64,000 nt of DNA, from positions 1,451,946-1,515,945 of the forward strand of contig NZ_KI912149.1 in assembly GCF_000517105.1 (NCBI RefSeq), read 5' to 3'. Source of the DNA: Fischerella sp. PCC 9605. GTDB lineage: Bacteria; Cyanobacteriota; Cyanobacteriia; Cyanobacteriales; Nostocaceae. The position numbers were made by a program, and so were the translations under genes. Shown in pieces: positions 57,709 to 64,000 of this stretch (position 1 is the stretch's first letter; each line of letters begins with the position of its first letter). Under the pieces are notes generated by a model. The model did not search any database. It had not been told where the DNA came from and saw only the letters and a list, made by a program, of their open reading frames with translations.

Positions 57709-58437
57709 TCAACTTGGCGAATTCACCGACCAAGCAGGATGAGAAAGTAAAGACGCAATCACTCGCACTCCTCGCAGTTGATTGGAAAGGGGCAAATGAC
57801 CTCTGGGGGCGCTCAAATCCCAAGTAAACTCTTGAGGGTAGCGCGTCCAGTTATTGCCCTTTTTCCAACCGATTTTCACCCACAGATTGTCCCAATTTTT
57901 CCCCAAACCTAACCAAATTTCTCGCTGTACCGAAAAGCCAAATTTGCCTTCGGAGTGAACTAACCACAGCTTATTGATGGTTTGTAAATCGGTCACGGGG
58001 AAATTGTCTACTTCAGTAAAATATAGCCATTTGCGTTTAATTGCCTCAGTACCTGCAATTTCACACATTTTTTGCAGGGTGATGCGATCTGCTGCTTGGA
58101 AATCTTGAGTTGCAAGTAGCTGTTGCAAGGGGCTGTAATCAATGCCGCACTCTGATTGTAGAGGTACAACGCCTTGTGGAAAATGGGTTCGCAGAAATTC
58201 TTTAACTTGAGGCAAATCAGAGTTATGCAGAACTTGGTAAGCTTTGCCATCAACCCAAGTTGCTGGTTTGTCGCGACGTTGCAGCAAAAATTCCATCAGG
58301 ATATCAAATCCGCCATTACCAAGGTTAGCCAGTTGTGGGATCGTTTGTTGTTGGACTTGAATAGACCCAGCGATTAACTGGCTGCGGAGGGATTCGATGT
58401 CAGAAGATGTGCCTGATACAATCATTGGGTCTGTCAT
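57709..58437 (-). CDS. gun4: GUN4 tetrapyrrole-regulating protein
   Basis: A 242-residue porphyrin-binding activator of Mg-chelatase. Residues ~1-95 match the N-terminal helical bundle of cyanobacterial GUN4, and ~100-235 the GUN4 core: DYSPLQQLLATQDFQAADRI, KWLYFTEVDNFPVTDLQTIN, LWLVHSEGKFGFSVQREIWL, GLGKNW, TYPQEFTW-like region and GHLPLSNQLRG, SLLSHPAW. Both parts are complete, so this is the true GUN4 rather than one of the many GUN4-domain proteins. Begins at the ATG at 58437. A broken second copy of the GUN4 domain lies at 61269. Confidence 0.92.
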   Translation of the reverse strand: MTDPMIVSGTSSDIESLRSQLIAGSIQVQQQTIPQLANLGNGGFDILMEFLLQRRDKPATWVDGKAYQVLHNSDLPQVKEFLRTHFPQGVVPLQSECGIDYSPLQQLLATQDFQAADRITLQKMCEIAGTEAIKRKWLYFTEVDNFPVTDLQTINKLWLVHSEGKFGFSVQREIWLGLGKNWDNLWVKIGWKKGNNWTRYPQEFTWDLSAPRGHLPLSNQLRGVRVIASLLSHPAWSVNSPS

Positions 58438-58445
58438 GCCATTAC

Positions 58446-58553
58446 TCAGAAAACGCGATCGGTGGACAAGCGATTAGCTATCAAATTTAGTAGATGGGTA
58501 AACACTGGTAGCGTAAAGTAGTTTACAGGAAATTGTCCTTCAAACATACTCAT
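58446..58553 (-). CDS. Small 35-residue hydrophobic frame overlapping the ribbon-helix-helix gene
   Basis: From ATG at 58553 (overlapping the upstream stop as ATGA) to TGA at 58446: MSMFEGQFPVNYFTLPVF then THLLNLIANRLSTDRVF. The overlap suggests coupled translation with the DNA-binding gene, as in a toxin-antitoxin pair, but it may equally be a truncated toxin remnant. No family is recognised. Confidence 0.35.
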   Translation of the reverse strand: MSMFEGQFPVNYFTLPVFTHLLNLIANRLSTDRVF

Positions 58554-58729
58554 TCTATACTTTCACCCTCATTATTTGTATCAGTAGTTGTAGTAGCCAA
58601 AGACCTGATAAACTCTCGCAAAATATCAGTTTTGGTTCTACCTACAGCCTGACAGTGGGATTCTAACATTGCGAACTCCTGCTCAGTCACCCTGATAGTA
58701 ATCTCTCTTTTATTCTTCATTGCTGTCAT
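58550..58729 (-). CDS. Ribbon-helix-helix (CopG-type) DNA-binding protein
   Basis: A 59-residue protein from ATG at 58729 (MTAMKNKREITIRVTEQEF, then AMLESHCQAVGRTKTDILRE, FIRSLA). The strand REITIRVT and the following two helices are the ribbon-helix-helix pattern, with KTDILREFIRS as the second helix. The Thr/Asn-rich tail is short. Typical of an antitoxin or small regulator. Its stop overlaps the next frame on the same strand by ATGA. Confidence 0.7.
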   Translation of the reverse strand: MTAMKNKREITIRVTEQEFAMLESHCQAVGRTKTDILREFIRSLATTTTDTNNEGESIE

Positions 58730-58998
58730 TTTGCTGTATATTCCCAGAGTACACTAATTGCCCGTGTAGGCGATAAGATAGCATCGAAGACTCTGCGACA
58801 TAGTGAAGGGGAAAGACTCTGCCTCCTAACTTTATCAAAACTATGCACAGCAAAATCTGCTAGCCTTCCAAACAGGAAATTGTTGTTTGTTGATTGTTGA
58901 TTGTTGTTTGTTGTTAACTGTTAACCACCAACTACCAACAACCAACCACAAACAAATAAGGCAGCTGATGTCGCTGCGTCACAATCAGGAGTGTGCGA

Positions 58999-60420
58999 AT
59001 GTACGAAAAAATTACTCCCCCCTCAACCGGAGCAAAAATCACCTTCAAAAATGGTGAGCCAACTGTTCCTGACAATCCGATTATCCCCTTTATTCGCGGC
59101 GACGGTACTGGTGTCGATATCTGGCCTGCTGCTCAAAAAGTGTTTGATGCTGCTGTAGACGTAGCATATAAGGGCAAGCGGAAAATTAGCTGGTTCAAAA
59201 TTTACGCTGGCGATGAGGCTTGTGAATTATACGGTACGTATCAGTATTTGCCCCAAGACACCCTGACAGCGATTCAAGAATATGGTGTTGCGATCAAAGG
59301 GCCGCTAACAACCCCGGTTGGTGGCGGTATTCGTTCCTTAAACGTTGCTTTGCGACAAATTTTTGAGCTGTATGCTTGCGTGCGCCCTTGTCGGTACTAT
59401 GCTGGTACGCCTTCACCCCACAAAAACCCAGAAAAACTCGATGTTATTGTTTATCGGGAAAATACGGAAGATATTTATTTGGGGATCGAGTGGCGGCAAG
59501 GTAGTGAAATTGGCGATCGCTTAATTAAGTATCTCAACACAGAACTCATTCCCGCTACGCCAGAATACGGCAAAAAACAAATTCCCCTTGACTCTGGCAT
59601 TGGCATTAAACCCATTAGCAAAACTGGTTCCCAGCGCTTGGTACGACGTGCCATCAAACACGCCCTCCAACTACCCAAACACAAGCAAATGGTGACTTTG
59701 GTGCATAAGGGCAATATTATGAAGTACACCGAAGGCGCTTTTCGTGATTGGGGTTACGAACTGGCAACCACTGAGTTTCGGCAAGAGTGCGTCACAGAAA
59801 GGGAATCGTGGATTTTGAGTAACAAAGAGAAAAACCCCGATCTCACCCCAGAAGAAAACGCCCGGATGATTGACCCTGGATTTGATGCCCTAACTGTTGA
59901 GAAAAAAGACCAAATTGTCAAGGAAGTGGAAACAGTTCTTAACTCAATTTGGGAAACTCACGGTCATGGCAAATGGAAAGACAAGGTGATGGTAAATGAC
60001 CGCATCGCCGATAGTATTTTCCAACAAATCCAAACTCGACCAGATGAATATTCGATTCTGGCAACTATGAACTTGAATGGCGATTACCTGTCCGATGCGG
60101 CGGCGGCTATTGTTGGCGGACTGGGAATGGGCCCGGGGGCAAATATTGGCGATGAATGCGCTATTTTTGAAGCTACTCACGGTACTGCACCCAAACACGC
60201 TGGTTTGGATCGGATTAATCCTGGTTCAGTGATTTTGTCCGGTGTGATGATGCTGGAGTACCTGGGATGGCAAGAAGCCGCTGACTTGATCAAAATAGGG
60301 ATCGGAAGTGCGATCGCCAATCGTCAAGTCACCTACGACTTAGCAAGGTTGATGGAACCACCAGTAGAACCGTTGAAGTGTTCGGAATTCGCCGAGGCAA
60401 TTATCAAGCACTTTAGTTAA
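58999..60420 (+). CDS. icd: NADP-dependent isocitrate dehydrogenase
   Basis: A 473-residue enzyme of the open TCA cycle that supplies 2-oxoglutarate for nitrogen assimilation. The start is the ATG at 58999 (MYEKITPP), with AGGAG 7 bases upstream; the GTG at 58993 is too close. Motifs: [30 protein letters not shown] with the substrate Ser, [49 protein letters not shown] and [14 protein letters not shown]. Length matches the cyanobacterial form, longer than E. coli's. A tandem-repeat-rich leader (TTGTTTGTTGATTGTTG) precedes it. Confidence 0.96.
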   Translation: MYEKITPPSTGAKITFKNGEPTVPDNPIIPFIRGDGTGVDIWPAAQKVFDAAVDVAYKGKRKISWFKIYAGDEACELYGTYQYLPQDTLTAIQEYGVAIKGPLTTPVGGGIRSLNVALRQIFELYACVRPCRYYAGTPSPHKNPEKLDVIVYRENTEDIYLGIEWRQGSEIGDRLIKYLNTELIPATPEYGKKQIPLDSGIGIKPISKTGSQRLVRRAIKHALQLPKHKQMVTLVHKGNIMKYTEGAFRDWGYELATTEFRQECVTERESWILSNKEKNPDLTPEENARMIDPGFDALTVEKKDQIVKEVETVLNSIWETHGHGKWKDKVMVNDRIADSIFQQIQTRPDEYSILATMNLNGDYLSDAAAAIVGGLGMGPGANIGDECAIFEATHGTAPKHAGLDRINPGSVILSGVMMLEYLGWQEAADLIKIGIGSAIANRQVTYDLARLMEPPVEPLKCSEFAEAIIKHFS

Positions 60421-60486
60421 ATATCAACTTCAGTAGAGCGCGTTACGGTTTTGCCGTAACGCACCTTTTCAAAGTGATTTGGACAC

Positions 60487-60519
60487 AGATCCCCGACTTT
60501 TATAAAAAGTCGGGGATCT
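60487..60519. terminator. Long palindrome downstream of icd, possible terminator
   Basis: AGATCCCCGACTTTT ATA AAAAGTCGGGGATCT: perfect 15-base arms with a 3-base loop, 66 bases past the icd stop. Another hairpin, GTTACGG TTTTG CCGTAAC, is at 60442-60460. The large one is a dispersed palindrome type; it may stop transcripts from either side although no T-run follows. Confidence 0.6.
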
Positions 60520-60553
60520 TGTTGTTCACGCATGATTTAGGACTGCTATATAC

Positions 60554-60811
60554 TTAATAAGCATCACGTCGATGAACGATAGTATTGACGATAACTTGAC
60601 TGCTCTCATCATCAACTTGGTAAATCACTCAATAATCACCGATACGATAGCGATAGTAACCAGCAAAATCTCCCTTCAGCGCTTTAATATTGGGATGAAA
60701 ACGCGGATTTTGTTCCAAGTATTCAAAACATCTGGCAATTTTCTTTGCTAAAGCTTGGTCTGCTGAGGCATAAACTTCCTGTGCTTCAACCGATAAAACA
60801 ACTTCATACAT
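60554..60811 (-). pseudogene. RelE/ParE-family toxin broken by one in-frame TGA
   Basis: Continuous 86-codon frame from ATG at 60811: MYEVVLSVEAQEVYASADQ, ALAKKIARCFEYLEQNP, GDFAGYYRYRIGDY, then TGA (60629-60631), then VIYQVDDESSQVIVNTIV and HRRDAY to TAA at 60554. The family has Arg at the stop position (YRIGDYRVIY), so a single CGA-to-TGA change explains it. The toxin should lack its last strands and catalytic or structural Arg. The antitoxin upstream is intact and overlaps by 8 bases. Confidence 0.8.
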
Positions 60812-61034
60812 CAGATCTGATGTTTCTCCAATTAGTTACCTTACCTGCTGCAATATCCTTTTTCCCACGCTCAAAGGATTCTATAAAACCAGGTATATCA
60901 AGTAATTCCTGAGTTGCTTCTTCGCTTTCCTTCTCAGATAGATATGCTATAAATTCAGCTACCATCTCTAAGCGTTCAGATGATAATCCATCTAAATATT
61001 GATTGATTTGCTGGCGAATTGTGGTGGAATTCAT
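60804..61034 (-). CDS. Antitoxin partner of the RelE-like toxin
   Basis: A 76-residue protein from ATG at 61034 (MNSTTIRQQINQYLDGLS). It has a helical start and SERLEMVAEFIAYLSEKES, then a DIPGFIESFERGKKDIAAG tail. Such short acidic proteins next to RelE/ParE genes are antitoxins; it fits the DUF2281-like or RelB-like group but no exact family is claimed. The stop overlaps the toxin start by 8 bases. An upstream ATG at 61049 is possible. Confidence 0.7.
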   Translation of the reverse strand: MNSTTIRQQINQYLDGLSSERLEMVAEFIAYLSEKESEEATQELLDIPGFIESFERGKKDIAAGKVTNWRNIRSDV

Positions 61035-61065
61035 AGTTTTTTCTGGCATTTGCTTACTTTAAATG

Positions 61066-61254
61066 TAGGACTCATATTTGATTTTTGAAATATACGTAGG
61101 GGAGGCAAAAAGGGGTGTGGATTTTCCTCCCCCTTTATTGCCGTTGCGTTATGCCTCTGGCTAACGCACCATCCAAAGGCTTTGGTGCGTTACGCGATCG
61201 CGTAACACACCCTACAGATACTTAGATTTTTTCATAAATCAAATCGGATTCCTA
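61066..61254. repeat. MITE-like element with imperfect terminal inverted repeats
   Basis: TAGGACTCATATTTGATTTT at the left (61066) faces AATCAAATCGGATTCCTA at the right (ends 61254); about 20 of 24 terminal positions pair. The interior contains GCGTTATGCC, GGTGCGTTACGCGATCGCGT and ACACACCCTACAG modules like those in the element at 54050-54215, although the ends differ. No coding frame. Confidence 0.65.
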
Positions 61255-61268
61255 TATCAACAGATAAA

Positions 61269-61443
61269 CTACTGATTTGGAAGATACAAGTCTCGACGCA
61301 ACAGCAGAGACCAACCACCGCCTCCTGTACTTTCTCCCACTCTACCCCACTTCCACCTTGTTCCACCTGCAACACCTCCTTCCCCTACAAAAACAGGGAG
61401 GTGTCCTTCAGGTGCTTTGAGGTCATAAGTCAAATCGGTGTAG
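61269..61443 (-). pseudogene. Fragment of a GUN4-domain gene
   Basis: Read leftwards: YYTDLTYDLKAPEGHLPVF, then a Gly/Trp/Arg-rich stretch from a GGGAGAGTGG-type repeat, then WSLLLRRDLYLPNQ. The first and last parts match the end of the GUN4 domain (FTYDL-x-APxGHLP ... WSLLxRR). Only the 3' end remains; upstream it runs directly into a plus-strand hicB fragment. Confidence 0.65.
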
Positions 61444-61558
61444 TAAGCTACTTCTGCGGATGCCAAAATCTCTGCACCATCGTTTGATTGAAAAGGCTGA
61501 AACAGAGGACGTAAGTCTTAATCAGTATATTGTGTATTTGTTGAGCGCATCAGTGTAA
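61444..61558 (+). pseudogene. Fragment of a HicB-family antitoxin gene (C-terminal part)
   Basis: Plus strand reading KLLLRMPKSLHHRLIEKAE, TEDVSLNQYIVYLLSASV and stop at 61556-61558. This is the RMPKSLHxxLxxxAxxxGVSLNQY ribbon-helix-helix motif of long HicB proteins. An ATG at 61460 lies inside the motif, so the N-terminal half is missing. It abuts the gun4 fragment on the opposite strand. Confidence 0.65.
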
Positions 61559-61877
61559 ATGATATTTTGAGTAGCACTTGGGCAAACTGCGCGATGGTGC
61601 TCAGACGCGAGGTAATTTATATATACTTTTACAGAGTTCTCATACCCTATCTATCGCCCCTTCCTTTAACAGGATTGGGGCTTTAGTTGTCATATGTTAT
61701 CTTTATTGATTAATCTTAATATTTCTTATGGTAAGTTTAGACTCTTACTAAAGCGGGAAGAAAGCTAGGCGGAAGCGAAAGGGAAAATATAAAAAAAGAG
61801 TTTGCTTCAAGCGTGTTGAACCCAACGCCTGGAACACCTTCTGATGAATTAACACATTTAGTAAATACATTTGTTTT
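61559..61877. other. Gap of about 320 bases before the response regulator
   Basis: AT-rich with no gene. GAACCCAACGCCTGGAACACC near 61818 is the only GC-rich part (arms under 20 bases). It presumably contains the promoter of the response regulator gene. Confidence 0.45.
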
Positions 61878-62270
61878 ATGAGTTATCTGTTCAGCCCAAA
61901 AAATTTAGGTAAAAAACAAATTTTAGTTGTTGACGATGTTATAGATAATTCTTTGCTAATAGCAACAATACTAGAAGCAGAGGGTTATCAAGTTGATATC
62001 GCTTCTTGTGGGTATACAGCGATTTCTAAAATTGAAGCCAATCCACCAAACCTGGTGCTGTTGGATTTGATGATGCCAGAAATAGACGGCTATGAAGTAG
62101 CCAGATGGATTAGACAGAATCATCCTTCTATTTCAGTGATGATAGTTACTGCTTATGATGAATTACCTGCATTTGAGCAGCAGCAAGTACAGGTAGATGG
62201 GGTCATTCGTAAACCAATTAATATTGATGAATTAGTGACGCAAGTGCAAGCAATTTTAGAACATAAATAA
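61878..62270 (+). CDS. Single-domain response regulator
   Basis: A 130-residue receiver: ILVVDDVIDNSLLIATIL with the acidic pair, LVLLDLMMPEIDGYEVARW with the phospho-acceptor Asp (about residue 66), MIVTAYDE with the switch Thr, and VIRKPINIDEL with the Lys. No output domain. It starts at ATG at 61878 (a GTG-free start, no strong site). The histidine kinase 240 bases downstream in the same direction is a likely partner. Confidence 0.9.
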   Translation: MSYLFSPKNLGKKQILVVDDVIDNSLLIATILEAEGYQVDIASCGYTAISKIEANPPNLVLLDLMMPEIDGYEVARWIRQNHPSISVMIVTAYDELPAFEQQQVQVDGVIRKPINIDELVTQVQAILEHK

Positions 62271-62513
62271 ATGCAGGAAAAAGTAAAATGTAATTTTTAG
62301 TAATTAACTCAGACAATCTCAATCAATCGATCAACTATGAACACAATCTACCGTTTGATTGTAGATTCATAATATAGTTGTGTCTCAATGACGTTATAGA
62401 TAATTGAGAACAGTTATAGTAATTAACCACTAAAAATCTACCAGTAGCCAGAGAAAGTATCTGCTTTGAGAGCGTAGTACATTTACTATTGTCTAGAGGA
62501 GGCTAAATAATTG

Positions 62514-63767
62514 ATGCCTTCTAGATTTCTGCTCATGAAAGATTTCAGTGAATTGTTGGCTGAGAAAGTAGAAATAATTGCACAGCGTTGGGTGGATGCG
62601 GTTATTCAAGACAAACAGATTAAAAGTACCGAACACCTATCTCCCAAAGCAGTTAGAAACCACATTTCGGATGTTCTCACTGCCATAACCACCGTATTGA
62701 GTCAAACGCAGGAGAGCGATTTTGAGACAATTGCTCAAGCCAGTTTTAATCATGGTACGTTGCGAGCAGAACAAGATTTTGATCCGACAGAAGTGGTGCA
62801 GGAGTATCACCTACTGCGTTCAGTGATTTTGGCACATCTACGTACAGAACTGTTGCAAGCCAATACTGAAGAAGTACTGCGAACAGTATCTGTGATTAAT
62901 GAAGTCGTAGATGCAGCGATCACCGAATGTTTTAAGAGCTATGTTAGTATGCGATTGCAGGGATTAGAGCAGGTGCAAGCGCAGTTGAGCTTGACAGTAG
63001 AAGAATTAAAGCGGCTAGTCAATGCCAACCAAGATAATCTCTCAATATTGGCACACGAACTCAAAGCACCACTAACCTCAATCATCGGTTATTCAGACCT
63101 TTTTTTGCGCCAAAATCGTCAGTCTCAAGTGAGAGACACCATTCCTAGCCTTGAACATATTGAAAAAGTACTGAAAAACGGTCATCTGTTGCTGCGCTTA
63201 ATTAACGATGCACTGGAACTTTCCAGGTACGAAGCAGGCGCAATCGAGCTAGAATTAGCCTTAACAGATGTGCGTTCTGCGATCAACACAGCTGTAGAAA
63301 TCATGCAACCCTTAGCTGACGAGCGAGGATTACAGCTGGTGCTGAATATTGAAGATGCACCACCTCAAGTACTAACAGATCCGTTGCGATTGCAACAGAT
63401 TTTACTGAACTTAATTAGTAACGCCATTCGCTATACAGAAAAGGGTAGCGTTACTATAGAGTGCTGTACAAGAGCAGACAATCAATGGTCAATCTCAGTC
63501 ATCGATACAGGGATTGGCATCAGCGAGGAAGATCAAGCACGACTTTTTCAACCTTTTGTTCGTGCTAAATCTACTAAAAACCAGCATCCAGCTGATAGCA
63601 CTGGTTTAGGACTGGCGATTGTGGAGCGTCTTGTCGAACTGTTGCAGGGGAAAATAGATCTAGTCTCTCAAATCGGCCAGGGTTCTATATTTACAGTTAT
63701 TCTGCCACTAAAGATGAGCTATTCAGAAGAAGCAGAGGATAAAATAGAAAAAGCAACATCAGAGTAA
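62514..63767 (+). CDS. Histidine kinase with RsbRD-type N-terminal domain
   Basis: About 417 residues. AGAGGAGG at 62495-62502 supports initiation at the ATG at 62514 or the adjacent in-frame TTG at 62511. Residues ~15-150 match the RsbRD N-terminal sensory domain (AEKVEIIAQRWVDAVIQD; FDPTEVVQEYHLLRSVIL). A coiled linker leads to the kinase core: H-box ILAHELKAPLTSIIGYS, N-box LISNAIRYT, G1 DTGIGIS, F-box FQPFVRAK and G2 STGLGLAIV. No membrane segment, so cytoplasmic. Likely pairs with the response regulator upstream. Confidence 0.9.
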   Translation: MPSRFLLMKDFSELLAEKVEIIAQRWVDAVIQDKQIKSTEHLSPKAVRNHISDVLTAITTVLSQTQESDFETIAQASFNHGTLRAEQDFDPTEVVQEYHLLRSVILAHLRTELLQANTEEVLRTVSVINEVVDAAITECFKSYVSMRLQGLEQVQAQLSLTVEELKRLVNANQDNLSILAHELKAPLTSIIGYSDLFLRQNRQSQVRDTIPSLEHIEKVLKNGHLLLRLINDALELSRYEAGAIELELALTDVRSAINTAVEIMQPLADERGLQLVLNIEDAPPQVLTDPLRLQQILLNLISNAIRYTEKGSVTIECCTRADNQWSISVIDTGIGISEEDQARLFQPFVRAKSTKNQHPADSTGLGLAIVERLVELLQGKIDLVSQIGQGSIFTVILPLKMSYSEEAEDKIEKATSE

Positions 63768-63947
63768 AACTAATCTTAGAACGATTATAGATAGAAGCTT
63801 TGAGCTTGTGAACAAAAAGCTATTTGTCCAAGAATAAACTTAAAAGTCTAGTTGAAAATAGACTGCGGAAAATACGAATTTTTGGAGGCGCGGCTGGTCT
63901 TTGTGAATAGACATAAAAGTCAGAGGAACTTGCTAGCCGCAAAAACT

Positions 63948-64000
63948 ATGATTCATAATTTATTAAATAATAAAAAGCAACTGTTTGACAGCTGGGCACC
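63948..64000 (+). CDS. Probable class I methyltransferase, first codons only
   Basis: From ATG at 63948 the frame reads MIHNLLNNKKQLFDSWA to the window end. LFDSWA is a common start of SAM-dependent methyltransferases (LFDxWAxxYD). Too little is visible to be certain, and no ribosome site is seen. Confidence 0.3.
   Translation, partial: MIHNLLNNKKQLFDSWA

Overview
The window is chromosomal DNA of a cyanobacterium, most likely a filamentous heterocyst-forming type (order Nostocales). Reasons: many HIP1 octamers (GCGATCGC), a complete psbA gene for photosystem II D1, GUN4, a DUF561/Ycf23-type protein, several cyanobacterial-style Ser/Thr kinases (one carrying a WD40 propeller), a CofG deazaflavin enzyme, and abundant short heptamer-like tandem repeats between genes. 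No rRNA, tRNA, CRISPR array, transposase or phage module could be recognised.

Layout. 1-14 kb: lipoprotein start, stress-type glycine-zipper protein, two convergent histidine-kinase-like genes, murE with a glutaredoxin-like gene, WD40 kinase, DUF561 protein, DegT-family aminotransferase, FetB-type permease and a coiled-coil membrane protein. 14-17 kb: a SucC/SucD-like pair whose catalytic residues are altered. 17-23 kb: an ABC-2 type exporter (one ATPase, two permeases, one permease interrupted by a TGA) and a Uma2 gene. 23-26 kb: a decayed two-gene locus (in-frame TAA, palindrome insertion, frameshift) next to a 21-bp tandem repeat array and cofG. 27-29 kb: psbA with promoter and terminator, followed by a PAS-LuxR regulator. 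29-40 kb: DUF4168 protein, holA, DUF1868 protein, mnmA, SPOR-like protein, nnr repair enzyme, secreted protein, DUF2267 protein and a sensor kinase. 41-49.5 kb: a PPC/ELWxxDGT surface protein followed by a chaperone-usher pilus cluster (two subunits, chaperone, usher). 50-56 kb: TPR lipoprotein, frameshifted GNAT, and two paralogous Ser/Thr kinases with different output domains. 56-61.6 kb: UgpC/MalK-type ATPase, HicAB, GUN4, a ribbon-helix-helix gene, icd, a broken RelE toxin with its antitoxin, and fragments of gun4 and hicB genes. 61.8-64 kb: response regulator, RsbRD-type histidine kinase and the start of a probable methyltransferase.

The strongest unusual signals are: (a) neighbouring histidine kinases with complementary defects, one keeping the phospho-acceptor His but lacking a recognisable ATP-binding G1 box, the other keeping a full ATPase domain but having Gln in place of the His; (b) a SucCD-like pair lacking the active-site His and other catalytic positions; (c) the chaperone-usher cluster; (d) palindromic repeats that have landed inside reading frames and are translated as linkers or tails; and (e) a series of single-lesion pseudogenes (three in-frame stops, two frameshifts) concentrated in accessory genes. 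All calls come from reading the sequence and family knowledge; no database search was possible.
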